Assembly: GCA_014885115.2 (NCBI GenBank)
Contig: WKLE02001310.1
Span: forward strand, 25,300 to 74,709
Direction of reading: 5' to 3'
Source: Asterionellopsis glacialis
Lineage: Eukaryota; Bacillariophyta; Plagiogrammaphyceae; Rhaphoneidales; Asterionellopsidaceae
DNA: 49,410 nucleotides
In this document: positions 10,167-20,723 of the stretch, piece after piece
Position numbering within the stretch: position 1 is the stretch's first letter
Layout of the letters: every line of letters begins with the position of its first letter
The notes under the pieces: generated by a model
The model's database searches: none
What the model saw: only the letters and a program-made list of their open reading frames with translations
Told to the model about the DNA's origin: nothing
Program-made: the position numbers and the translations under genes

Positions 10167-10958
10167 ATGAGTCCCGATCTTTCCAACATTCTATTACCGA
10201 ATGCAACTAGTTTTGCTACGGAAAGTAACAGTAGTAATCAAGTTCACGAGAATCATACGAATGACACTACGACGAAACCTAATGTTCATATTCGATTAGA
10301 TAATAATGCAACATCGAATTTTCCACCCCCTCGAAGACGTATGATTATGCCCACCCTTCTTCCACCTTCTCCTATTACAGAAGAAGGTCATCAATATTTT
10401 GTCAAAGTCAAGGATGAAAATGACAGCAGCAGGACAAGAAAAACTGTTACCCATGATTATTTGAATAACAACAACGACATCGACATCGACAACAGCAATT
10501 TGACTACCACTATGAATACAATCAGTATGGATGATAATGAACATACGATTCTGGCTCAAAAAGAACGTCGTCGTAATTCCAATCATAACAGACATCATTC
10601 CGATCCAGATACATTTGCTATTTTTACAGACAATCCTAATGCTACCTATGGAAGAACCGATAGTTATTGCTTTTTAGAAGCCTTGGGAGAAATTAGTACT
10701 AGCAGTAGTGGTGATACTGATGTTGACAATGTACAGCTACAACAGCAGCAAGAACCAACTTCCACCACTCTTAATAACAATACTTCAATTTCTTGTGGTC
10801 AAGAAAATCCTGCAACCCAGAAGAATGCAGATACTCCTATTGGATTAGCTTTTGCAGATCAAGGTGACGAAACAAATGAATTATCATCCTCTTCTTTTTC
10901 AAGTCAACGTTTAAATGAAATGGAAGTACAACACTTATCTCATCCCTTGGCATTTTAA
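10167..10958 (+). CDS. Asn/Ser-rich protein of unknown function
   Basis: A 263-residue ATG-initiated frame. I do not recognise it. The composition is dominated by Asn, Ser, Thr and Asp, with poly-Asn/Asp (NNNNDIDIDNSN) and poly-Gln (LQQQQEP) tracts, so most of it should be disordered. Two more ordered-looking pieces are RRRMIMPTLLPPSPITEEG (residues 56-74) and RRNSNHNRHHSDPDTFAIF followed by TYGRTDSYCFLEALGE (about 143-180). The RRNS and RHHSDP motifs resemble basophilic-kinase and 14-3-3 type sites, which is inference only. No signal peptide or membrane helix is present. The frame stops 427 bases before the convergent RAB3GAP2 gene. Confidence 0.6.
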   Translation: MSPDLSNILLPNATSFATESNSSNQVHENHTNDTTTKPNVHIRLDNNATSNFPPPRRRMIMPTLLPPSPITEEGHQYFVKVKDENDSSRTRKTVTHDYLNNNNDIDIDNSNLTTTMNTISMDDNEHTILAQKERRRNSNHNRHHSDPDTFAIFTDNPNATYGRTDSYCFLEALGEISTSSSGDTDVDNVQLQQQQEPTSTTLNNNTSISCGQENPATQKNADTPIGLAFADQGDETNELSSSSFSSQRLNEMEVQHLSHPLAF

Positions 10959-11385
10959 AACTATATATAAAAAAGAGGGACAAGAACAACTTAGCAAAAA
11001 AAAACGGCAGCAGCAGCAGCTACTATAACAAACAACGGTGAAAACAAGGACACAGACAATGACAAGAAAGAAATACTGAAATTGGATTGAAGTATTATTT
11101 TTTCTGTATTCAAAGGTCTCTCTCTACATTTTTATAGATTGACGACAATTCCATTCGTTGTGTATTCCGCATGACAGACCTATTAAGTCTGTTTACATTA
11201 CTCATTATTATCATTATTATTATTCATACATTGAAAGAATTCTCTTTTTTTAATAAAGGACTTGTTTGTTTTTTCAATTTTGTAACTCAAGTAACAAACT
11301 TTAGCAGTATTATTATTTTATATTCTTTGATACACTTTATTCATTGCTGTCTTTCTTTTTTTTAGTACATCATGCACACCCTTCT
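10959..11385. other. Convergent 3' regions
   Basis: T-rich and A-rich sequence between the 3' ends of the gene at 10167 and RAB3GAP2. It includes a (TTA)n-like run (ATTATTATCATTATTATTATT) near 11203-11223 and a CAGCAGCAGCAGC run near 11007-11020. No coding signal. Confidence 0.5.
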
Positions 11386-14300
11386 CTAAAACAAGAGATT
11401 ATCTGGTGATGATTTGTCTCGTTCTTCTGCTAATCCAGCCTTCAACAAGGTCCCCGTCAATACACTCAAGGAATGAACCATGACACGTTCATTCGGTGCA
11501 CCCACAGCCACCAAACTTAACAATCGTAACACAAACGAATGCGTATTCGTTATGGAGACATGATACGGTTCTACAGGACTAATTCCATATGTTTGACACA
11601 AACTGGTTGATTCTGTCGCACGATCACGTATGAATTGACACGTATCGGCATCCAACATGGACAAATAATGTCGTAATTGTGACGATCGTTGCAATTGGAC
11701 CAATACATATTGCAATCGACGACAACATATGTTCAATGCTTGTGTGACAAACAATGGTACATCCAATTCAGATATACTTTTTGTGGTTAAACTATCCACC
11801 ATGGAATCTTGGGATAATTCATAGACTGATAAAAGAAAGGTTGTTTTGACAAACGTGGATGGGATATTCCATAAATCCGCTAATGTGTCAATTTCATCCA
11901 ACTCCAACGTATCCAACACAGATTCCATCAAACTACTACCCAGATCTTGTTGTTGATCCAAGGACGACGTTGTTGTGGAGGATGTTATGCGATGAGCACG
12001 AAGTAGAATAGCTCGTTCTACAAATTCATGTCGTTGTTGCATCTGAACTTGATCATCCTTATGAAACCACGATTCATCAGTAGGTGTAAAGAGAGATGTT
12101 GTTTGGAAAGCTTCGTATAAATCAGCAACACAATCAGATAGACGTGACAAATCATCTGATGCAAGAGCACCACAGACAACGGCCATGTGTAACTCTAATG
12201 ACGTTTTCTTCACATAACGATTAGGACGTTCCACAATACGTTGAAGAACGACATCATTTTTGGCAGGAGGCCAAGGTAATTGCTTCTTGTACTGACGATC
12301 ATCATCGTTTTTGTCATTCCTTTGATTGTCCTTGTTGCTGTCTTCATTTTCATCAAGAGTAAACTTAAACTTCTCATCCAGGTCTTGATCGTCCCAAGAA
12401 TACCCTGCAATCATGGTGAGTACCTCCAAGGCCATACGATGAAATTCACCAAGCCAATATGCATTATCATACACAAGAGGTGCAAGGATTTCTTCACTAA
12501 GTTCGGGAACATCTTCAAACCCAAACAAAATTGCTCTGTATACAGGACGAAGTTGATTTTGCCATACTTCAACACGGACTGCTGCACTCATGGCAGATAA
12601 TTCAGGATAATCATCCAATGCTTTCAAAGCCGTTGTGGTATCTTGTAAAATTTGTAAATCAGTCGGATGTTTCCCAAAGGACACACTTAATAGTAAAGCG
12701 CGATGTGCCACAAGATATCCCGGCTGGTTAAACTTTGAAAGATACAATAACAATGCTCCAGGTTTTTCATCGGGTAAAATCTTTGTTGAAATTGATGATT
12801 CTTGCTGATTCGCGACAGCAATACAAACACGTTGTAGTCGTGTCCAACGGAGAGGACTGTCATCTTCCGGGAGAGACGGATGAGTGACAAGACCACTACT
12901 TTTACAGGCTGTTTCGAGCATTACAATTTCATCATGATCATGACTTGTCAATAACTCATCTCTCGCTACCCATTCAAAGACAGAAAAAATGTTCCCGTCA
13001 CCAACATTCTTCACAGTGATGGGAAATGCTCCTAGAGGCATACCATATAAACGCAATGAAACCAACAAACATACTCGAAGTTTTCGTAGCAAGGTATCAT
13101 ACGGATAAACAGAGCTCGACCAAGGGATTAGACCGTATGTCTTTGCTTCTAATTGTTTAGTCGCTGCTGAGATGGCTTCCCTGCACAACGCTGCAAGTAA
13201 AAATGCTCTGGGAAGATCTTCAGATTCTTCACAAAACCTGAAGAGCGATTCTAATGGGGTTTTGGCTTGCGGAGGATGATCAATAACAATTTCTTGTAAC
13301 CATCGTACCATGGGAGATTTTGCATTATAAAACCCTTTTTGTGCTGCAACCTTAGTTGGAAGAGTCATGAACCATTCTCCAAAGCATCGACACAAGTAAT
13401 CATAATCTTGACCAAGACCTAACCGATCAAAGATAGAATTAACCGTTTTGTACGCAAAGACATCTTGAAGGAAAGGTCGAAAGATGTGGACTAGAATCTC
13501 TGTACGGCTTCTGGTACTATCTGTAAAGTGTACCTGAATCTTGGCATGTTGCTTATCAGATACATCTGAATCGGCAGGTGGTGAGCATGCCTTGGAAAAT
13601 GACCAGAACCGTAACGGATCTGTTACGGGCGGTGCAAGTTGTGCATCAATACTGGTACCTGTCACCGTCTCGTATGTTTCTATCCAAGCCTGAGCTTCAA
13701 TACACCATGAACTCTTGGGTGCACCACCTTCATCATCATCTTCCGAATCGAAACCAAGCGATTTCGTTTCAAACTGATGTAAAACCTCGTATGCATCAAT
13801 AATCTGTGTATGGTACTTAATTTTCGATAAGAATAACTTGACATGAGGATTTGCAAATACATCTCCTTGACTTTCGGATAAAATAGTCGTTAGTTTCTTT
13901 CTACAATGTGAAATAGCAGTAGCATGAAAACTAGCCCCGTCAACACCCATATTCTCTTCCAGCTGTTTGGCAACTGAAAGTAAATCAAGAGCTGAACATA
14001 AGTCTGTCAATGATGTAATCTGTGTAAATGTTTCGAACACTGCATCAGTGCTCGATGGGACATTTGTTTCCGATAGCATTTGTTTCAATAATTGTAACCT
14101 AACTGCCGCCTTGGACCTCGAAAGAGACCTTGATTGCTGCGTTGGACTTGTACCACCAGTGCTACTAATAGTACTTGCACCATCACTTTCAATGTCAAGT
14201 GGTTCCATTCGATTCATGTCTGCTGCTCCACCAGGTGCAGTTGAATGAATTACAAAGCACTTGGCAAGTGGTCCATGATGACTGGATTGGATATTACATT

Positions 14301-16353
14301 GAACAATTTGTGCATCACGTTCAACTTGAATCGATTTGACTCTAGGTCCCTGTTGAGTACGCCATACATCCACCGTACGACGTTGTTTGGAATGTATCAC
14401 AAGATACAGTTTATACTTCTTTTTCCATGGGTTGTCATCATTGGTTTGAATATCTCGTTTAGGTGTTTGAATCCAAAAACAACTTGCATCACGTACACCC
14501 TTCCACATTCGTACAATTTGTTTATCAAATAAATCAATCAACATGACTCTACCCAATGTATCTGCGGCGGCAGCTAAATTCCCTTCCGGATCTATAGATA
14601 TGGATGTGATCTGACGAGGTGCATCATGTAACTCGACACCACAATATAATCGAATCGGTTCTTTATGGATACTAGGGAATGATGATTCAATTTGTTCAGG
14701 AGATGAATCAGGTCCTCCTCCTCCTGAATCATTACTATCAGCACTATTATTTTGAACGAGTGATTCATTCTCTGTTTTAGCCTTTTTGTTGTTACTTGAG
14801 GAACTACCACCAAGTCCCCATTTCACAGCTCCCACAGCAACACCAAAGACACCCCCTACTATAGCCTTGGTTCCACCAATAACATTACTTGTAATTGCAC
14901 CTAACAATTCATGATCTGATTGAGATTCTCCCTTGGTATCAGTTCCATCCTCTACTGTAGCATTTCCCAATTGAACTTCTGATGAAAAGAATGCAAAGAC
15001 AGGAAGATTCCCCGAATTGCCGGTATCACCATACACCAAGGCTTCATGACAATCACGACCTTTATCCATATCTTCACCAGAATCTATTTCTGAATTACTA
15101 GCGGATGATATGACACCATCTGTTGCTGCTTCCCAATTATTCTTGGATATAGATGGTGGTGGTGCCAACAGTGTTGGATGACATTTAGGTAAGGGAAGGA
15201 TAGATAAACGTTGAGTGGTATCCTCTTCTGGAATAACTACCCGACTTCGCACTAAGACATCCTCCGAATGATACAATTCGAATAGTTTGTCCAACAAGTC
15301 TGCATTCCGTACAATAGTTGGAAAAAACCCTGCACGGTGTAATCGTACAATAGTACCATCCCCGTATGATATCCATACAGCATGACGTCTTGACTTGCCA
15401 TCACGTAATTCATAATCATATACAGCTATTGAGGATACACCACCAGTTGGATGGAATGCATGTATTTTGATTTCTTCTTCCTCTTCCTGGAGGGTAGTGT
15501 TGGCTGTAATTGCGTCTTCATCTACCACTGATCGTTTGAGAGGTTGCACAATTTCAGGTGACCGTTCTGCAGGTGTACCATGTTGACTTTGGGATAACAT
15601 ATCTTTTCGATTTTTACGTGAATACTTATCTTTCTTACTTGTTCTTCCAAATGGTTCATCCACATTCATATTATCATCACTATCGGCAAGGTTTAGCAAG
15701 TTACCACCTGACAAGGTCCTTTTGGTAACTGTTGTTGTTTTCGTATTCTTATTCTTATCTGTATCTTGAGTTATATCTGCAGGTATAGGTTCAAAACAAA
15801 AGGAGGACGATGATGATTCTGTAGCATCATTATCATTATCTAAAAATAATCGTTGAATCATACCGGTGGACAAATCAACAACCAATTCTACGGATAAGAC
15901 ACGTGTACGACTTGTCCCCACTACCACAGCTACATGTACGATTGAATCATTCTGCGTTTGATAATTAAATTTCTTTACCAAAGATCCATCCAAGGTTAAT
16001 ACAACTGCACATGATATTTCTTCATCCTTTTGACTTTCGGATGACGACAACGATGATTGTGTAGTATTGTTGGAAAGTCGTAAAACTTCAATGGGTTCTG
16101 TTCGTGTAGTAGTACTGGTATCCTTTTCACCACCACATACGACGAGTTGTGCCGAAATACTTCGACGAGTTGTAGCTACAGCTACAAATGTTTCATTGTT
16201 AGTAGCAGTAGTAGTATGGTTATCATCCAAACGACAACTCATATATATCTTTGGTGGTTGGGCATGTCCAAAGTTACCATTCAATCCTGCTACAAATTCA
16301 GGTAATGTGGTTTCCAATTGTTCGACATGAGAAAGAAGTTCTGAACAATCCAT
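11386..16353 (-). CDS. RAB3GAP2: Rab3 GTPase-activating protein non-catalytic subunit
   Basis: A 1655-residue protein in one exon, one of the largest intronless frames here. I take the ATG at 16353 (MDCSELLSHVEQLE); the frame runs ten codons further only from a TTG. The N-terminal half is a beta-propeller-like domain: AVWISYGDGTIVRLHRAGFF near residue 315 and, near 580-625, RQITSISIDPEGNLAAAADT then LGRVMLIDLFDKQIVRMWKG, a close match to the RAB3GAP2 N-terminal domain. The C-terminal half is helical. With the catalytic subunit RAB3GAP1 it forms the complex that acts as GEF for Rab18 and GAP for Rab3-type GTPases, in ER and autophagy traffic. RAB3GAP1 is not in this window. Long Ser/Asn/Asp inserts lengthen it relative to the roughly 1400-residue animal protein. 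Confidence 0.85.
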   Translation of the reverse strand: MDCSELLSHVEQLETTLPEFVAGLNGNFGHAQPPKIYMSCRLDDNHTTTATNNETFVAVATTRRSISAQLVVCGGEKDTSTTTRTEPIEVLRLSNNTTQSSLSSSESQKDEEISCAVVLTLDGSLVKKFNYQTQNDSIVHVAVVVGTSRTRVLSVELVVDLSTGMIQRLFLDNDNDATESSSSSFCFEPIPADITQDTDKNKNTKTTTVTKRTLSGGNLLNLADSDDNMNVDEPFGRTSKKDKYSRKNRKDMLSQSQHGTPAERSPEIVQPLKRSVVDEDAITANTTLQEEEEEIKIHAFHPTGGVSSIAVYDYELRDGKSRRHAVWISYGDGTIVRLHRAGFFPTIVRNADLLDKLFELYHSEDVLVRSRVVIPEEDTTQRLSILPLPKCHPTLLAPPPSISKNNWEAATDGVISSASNSEIDSGEDMDKGRDCHEALVYGDTGNSGNLPVFAFFSSEVQLGNATVEDGTDTKGESQSDHELLGAITSNVIGGTKAIVGGVFGVAVGAVKWGLGGSSSSNNKKAKTENESLVQNNSADSNDSGGGGPDSSPEQIESSFPSIHKEPIRLYCGVELHDAPRQITSISIDPEGNLAAAADTLGRVMLIDLFDKQIVRMWKGVRDASCFWIQTPKRDIQTNDDNPWKKKYKLYLVIHSKQRRTVDVWRTQQGPRVKSIQVERDAQIVQCNIQSSHHGPLAKCFVIHSTAPGGAADMNRMEPLDIESDGASTISSTGGTSPTQQSRSLSRSKAAVRLQLLKQMLSETNVPSSTDAVFETFTQITSLTDLCSALDLLSVAKQLEENMGVDGASFHATAISHCRKKLTTILSESQGDVFANPHVKLFLSKIKYHTQIIDAYEVLHQFETKSLGFDSEDDDEGGAPKSSWCIEAQAWIETYETVTGTSIDAQLAPPVTDPLRFWSFSKACSPPADSDVSDKQHAKIQVHFTDSTRSRTEILVHIFRPFLQDVFAYKTVNSIFDRLGLGQDYDYLCRCFGEWFMTLPTKVAAQKGFYNAKSPMVRWLQEIVIDHPPQAKTPLESLFRFCEESEDLPRAFLLAALCREAISAATKQLEAKTYGLIPWSSSVYPYDTLLRKLRVCLLVSLRLYGMPLGAFPITVKNVGDGNIFSVFEWVARDELLTSHDHDEIVMLETACKSSGLVTHPSLPEDDSPLRWTRLQRVCIAVANQQESSISTKILPDEKPGALLLYLSKFNQPGYLVAHRALLLSVSFGKHPTDLQILQDTTTALKALDDYPELSAMSAAVRVEVWQNQLRPVYRAILFGFEDVPELSEEILAPLVYDNAYWLGEFHRMALEVLTMIAGYSWDDQDLDEKFKFTLDENEDSNKDNQRNDKNDDDRQYKKQLPWPPAKNDVVLQRIVERPNRYVKKTSLELHMAVVCGALASDDLSRLSDCVADLYEAFQTTSLFTPTDESWFHKDDQVQMQQRHEFVERAILLRAHRITSSTTTSSLDQQQDLGSSLMESVLDTLELDEIDTLADLWNIPSTFVKTTFLLSVYELSQDSMVDSLTTKSISELDVPLFVTQALNICCRRLQYVLVQLQRSSQLRHYLSMLDADTCQFIRDRATESTSLCQTYGISPVEPYHVSITNTHSFVLRLLSLVAVGAPNERVMVHSLSVLTGTLLKAGLAEERDKSSPDNLLF

Positions 16354-17556
16354 GATGAATGAACAATAAATTCTCTTGCTCAATGAAGAGTTACGAACTC
16401 TAGTTCTTCTTGAAAAAGAAACTCTTGATCAAAGTTCTCTTGTAATATCTTTGCTATCTTGTCTTGCCTCTCTCTATTGATTCCTTGTTTCCATGAGTTT
16501 GTCAAGGTCCAGTCATGAGCGTCTCGTCTCTTCTTGAGTTCCACAAGGTGCCAACATGAGGAGACACTTGACACACCATACGAGAGAAGAATTTTCTTAA
16601 CAGCAGTCATGTGTGACGTGCATACCGGAACTTTTTTTTCGCGAATACCTGGGTACGCTGGGCACTGGCAAGCCGCCAAACCAGACAAGATGCCACAAGA
16701 AAAAGCCGGCGCGACAAACTAGATTACACTTTTTCTCTGGATGTGTCAAGAAAGTCAGCAGAAATTAGAAAGATATCCAGAGGAGTTTATATTATGAATC
16801 GAAGGAGTCCTCTGACAAGAGGGATCGAGCTCTGACTAACCGCACGGTCTGCGCACAACCACTGACTCAACACGTATGTGCTGTTTCTGTGGGTTGTTTC
16901 GAAAAAAATAATGAGCCAACACACCCATACCACTGCAAGACAGACAAAAACGGGATGCCAAAAGATCGGCACTTTTGAATTTAAAATAAGATAGAAGAGG
17001 CAACATTCCCTATTCTAATTTTGTTGTGTATGAAATTTCAACAATTGTACACAAGTTGAAGTTTTCATGACCGGGTATCGGAATCTCCATCAAACATACC
17101 TTTCCACGTGTATTGAAAGTTTGTCATCAAATCAGCCAACCAGCTGCCGAAGAACAGGCTTTCTGTGTTGTCGAAGCACGCAGTGGCATGCGAACTGTGA
17201 CTGCACGTTTCTACATGCTGTGTTTTGTGTTTATCGTCAGAGACAAAGTGGGGTGTTGCTTTGTGTTTTTTTCGTTGTATCTCGGGAGGGATATCATTTG
17301 ATTTGGTGTCGGTGCGTGAGGTTCAACTTGGTCTTCATCATTCAACAACAGGGACACTCAGCAGCACTCTGGGTCTAACGAAAGATCAGCTTGGGTTAAC
17401 ACAACAACACTCTTTCTCTGTCCTTCTTTAGATTACCTTTGATGAACACTGAGTTTCAATTATAGAAGGGAAGGAAAGGTGGTCAAACGGTTTATTTATA
17501 GTTGTGTTTCTACATTTTGTGTTGGTCTTGCAAGAAAGTTAGTTTTTTTTTCAAAT
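16354..17556. other. Divergent promoter region, RAB3GAP2 / HAT-repeat gene
   Basis: 1.2 kb between two divergent genes. Several short frames exist on both strands, including a minus-strand frame at 16380-16688, but they begin at non-ATG codons or have no motif. I see nothing beyond presumed promoters and leaders. Confidence 0.45.
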
Positions 17557-20370
17557 ATGACAAGTTCCGGAAGCAACAGTACAGCCACAAGGATATGGCG
17601 ATTAAGACTACAAGACCGTATATCCTTCTTGGCTATTCTTACTACATGTCTACTATGTGATTCCTCCTCCTTCTTTTCCAAGTTGCACGTCCTTGCCTTT
17701 CTGATTCCAGCATCTAGAATACGGCGGAATTCTTTTCAAAACCATAATATGGTCATGTCACCTCCTGAAAAAATAACATCGTCATCCTCCTCTTCCTTAC
17801 GATCCTTACCTGGTGAAATCAAACCAAGTAAAAGCTCGGGTAATTTCAAACAGGGTCAACGTACTACTACAAAAAGAAGTGGTGGTGGTAGTAAAGATCA
17901 AGAAATTACAAACAACGACAATAACAATACGGCAAAGACAAATAAACGACGTCGCAATCGTAAAAAGTATAGACGAAAGAAAGAAAAACCAGTGACCGAA
18001 AAGGCCTATGAAAAACTACGTCAAGTACGACAACAGGAATATGAACAATTACGACAAAATTATGAAAAGGGAAAAACACCTCCTTCTATATGGTCCTTTG
18101 AATCTTTATTTCCTGCTCCTTTTTGTGATGAAGAAGCTGTCGAAGAAGACTTGTATGGTGTCAAGAAACGTGATGCTTCCATTGCATCCAAAGGCAGTAG
18201 CAGTAGCAGCAACGAAAACACCAAACGAGGTCCATCCATGAAGAGAGTGTACCGTGAACCTAAACTCTCAAGTGCATTACCCTACATGGAACCACTGTTA
18301 TCGAACGGACAATTAAAGAACGGTGGTGCCAATTCTACTGAACTGTTGAGTGGCCGCAGCGGCGGCAGCAGCAGCAGCAGTATCAGCAGGAGGAGTCCTA
18401 GTACTGACAAGGATGAAGCAATCAATCCTCTTGAAACTGTATCTTCTTCTACGCGTAATGAATCTTCCAAAGTGATTGTAGATCGAATGTTATCACGCAA
18501 GGTGGAAGAAAGTGTATATGGATATCGCCGTACACCTGCAGGTGACTATTATGATACATCTTTAAACAGAGAAGGTGCTGTTAAATTCCGTGATGGACGC
18601 CGTGTCGGAGCTGCCCTGAATGTCAACATTGATCGACTTGTCTACTTTGCCAAACGTGAATTACGACATGGACGTATCGAAGAAGCACAAGAATTTTATG
18701 AAATGGCACTTGAAATGAATCCTCGAGATGGTAGAGCCTACCTTGGATTGTCCAAAATTGCAGAACGTCGTCGAGATTTTCAACGTGCCAAGGAATGCCT
18801 ACGAGCAGGTCTTACACAATCCTTTTGTAAACCAGATGAAATGGCAGCACAATACGACAAGGGTGCGAATCCCTTCTTATTGCAAGCCCTCGGTGCATTG
18901 GAAGAAAAAATGGGACATTTGTCAGAAGCAGAGGCATTGTACATTGAAGCTGTTAGATCACGTCCATCTCATGCTGCTGGTTGGGTATCCCTCGCACAAC
19001 TCCGTACGAGAAAATTTCGTCAGGGTGCTGCTGCTGGAAGAGCATGTTACCAAACTGCAGAACGAGAATTAAAACGAGCTGGTAAAAAACCATCATCCTA
19101 TGTCTATACCGCTTGGGCAGCTTTGGAATATAAAAAGGCAGGTAATGCCAAAAAGGCAAGAGACTTATTCAATTCAGCCTTGAAGGTAGATCCAAAGTGT
19201 TCGGCAGCATTACTCCAATTAGGTTTGTTAGAGGCGGATCAAGAAAATTGGTCCACGGCAGAAAAGTGTTTTGAAAAGGTCCTATCATTTGATCAACGCA
19301 ATTCACGTGTTATGCAAGCCTATGCAATTATGGAAACACGACGACCGGAGGGTGATAGTCGAAAGGCGATTGGATTATTCGAACGTGCACTCCTCATTAA
19401 TCCAAGAGATGCTGGTGTATTGCAACCCTACGCCTTGTATTGTGCTGACCTAGGTGATATTGATATGGCACGTGATTTGTTAGAACGTGGAACAGAAGTG
19501 AACAAACGACATGCACCAGTATGGCAAGCATGGGGTGTATTGGAAACTCGATATGGTGAACCTGAAGTTGCACGAGACATCTTCCAACAGGGTATTTGGG
19601 CATGCGCATCGCTGTCGGGTGGTAAAAGTGGTGGACACAAATGTGCACGTCTATGGCAGGCTTGGGGTGTCCTTGAGGCCCGTGAGGGTGATTATGCCGC
19701 TGCACGACGATGCTTCAATCGTGCACTTGATGCGGATAATAGAAATGTTGCCACCATAACGGCATGGACCCGGATGGAAGAAGATATTGGTAATTTTGAA
19801 GATGCAAGACATATTTTTGAAAGTAAGTAGAGGATGTGACTTTTTGACAAGATGACCTTTGTGGGAGTGTGGGGTCACTCATCAAGAGCAACGTTTAATT
19901 TTTTCCTCACTTTTGATCTCTTTTCTCCTCACCTGAACTTAAAAACAGGATGTTTGAAACAATTTCCCGCATCAAGTAATGAGAAAATTGCGCTTTGGAG
20001 ATCATATGAAATCATGGAGCAACATGCTGGAAACATTAGTGCAGCACAGGAGATCTATCGTCGATCAATGGGTGAGAGCTTTGCTGTCCGGGATGATACA
20101 GACCTAGTGGCAGATAGCGTGGGTTTGAAACTCGAGGAAGAGACGAAGCAAGAAAAGCTTCTCCCACCCATGACTGAGGTGTTGAAAAAGAGTAAGGAAA
20201 TGGAAGTGTCAAGATGGGATGCTTCCTCTATGAGAGGTGAAGTATGGTTGAATGATGGTTCGATTGAGGGAAAGGTCCCTCCTTCGGTTATTGAAAAGAA
20301 TAATAATAAGAAAAAGAGATCCAATTCACCGTCATCAGTATCACCATCAGATGAAGGAAGCTTACCTTGA
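17557..20370 (+). CDS. Plastid HAT/TPR-repeat RNA-processing protein (HCF107/MBB1 type)
   Basis: Two exons, 17557-19822 and 19949-20370, give 895 residues. The donor is GAAA|GTAAGT and the acceptor AAACAG|GATG; the join restores the repeat as IFER-CLKQFPASSNEK, good evidence for the intron. The ATG at 17557 (MTSSGSNS) is chosen because the frame further upstream starts only at a GTG. The N terminus has a hydrophobic stretch ending LHVLAF-LIP, a plausible signal peptide with Phe at the cleavage site for plastid import. From about residue 354 to 810 run about a dozen 34-residue helical repeats (EEAQEFYEMALEMNPRDGRA, ALKVDPKCSAALLQLGLLEA). This is the pattern of HCF107 and MBB1, which bind and protect 5' ends of plastid psbH/psbB transcripts. 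The target RNA in this alga is inference. It ends in a basic Ser-rich tail. Confidence 0.8.
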
Positions 20371-20723
20371 ACTAGGCAACGAAAACAAAATTAAAATACA
20401 ACAATGCAAGTATGAATGAGCCCACCTATTTTCAAAGATACACCTCAATCCAATATAGCTAAGATGTCCTAATAGAGTTTATACAGAATCCTCGAATATA
20501 TTGTATTTCTATAATAATTGTAGCTGTAGCTTCGAATAACTCGCTGACGTCACGAGGAAGCAGAGTCCATTTTTCACAGAGGATGCGACATGCTATAATG
20601 TCCTCATGGCACTGCTTTTGCTTATTAATTGTCAAGTGCTACCTAAAGTGCTTGGAGGAGTGTTTCAAAAGGGATGAGGCAGTGTATGTTGTCATAAATT
20701 AGATTGAAATTCAGGTTTAATAG
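20371..20723. other. Convergent 3' spacer
   Basis: The spacer between the HAT-repeat gene and the minus-strand gene at 20724-22043. No coding or structural signal was found. Confidence 0.5.

Noticed and set aside
16380..16688. 102-codon frame upstream of RAB3GAP2 on the same strand
   Set aside because: It starts at a TTG, is out of frame with RAB3GAP2 and has no motif; treated as leader sequence.
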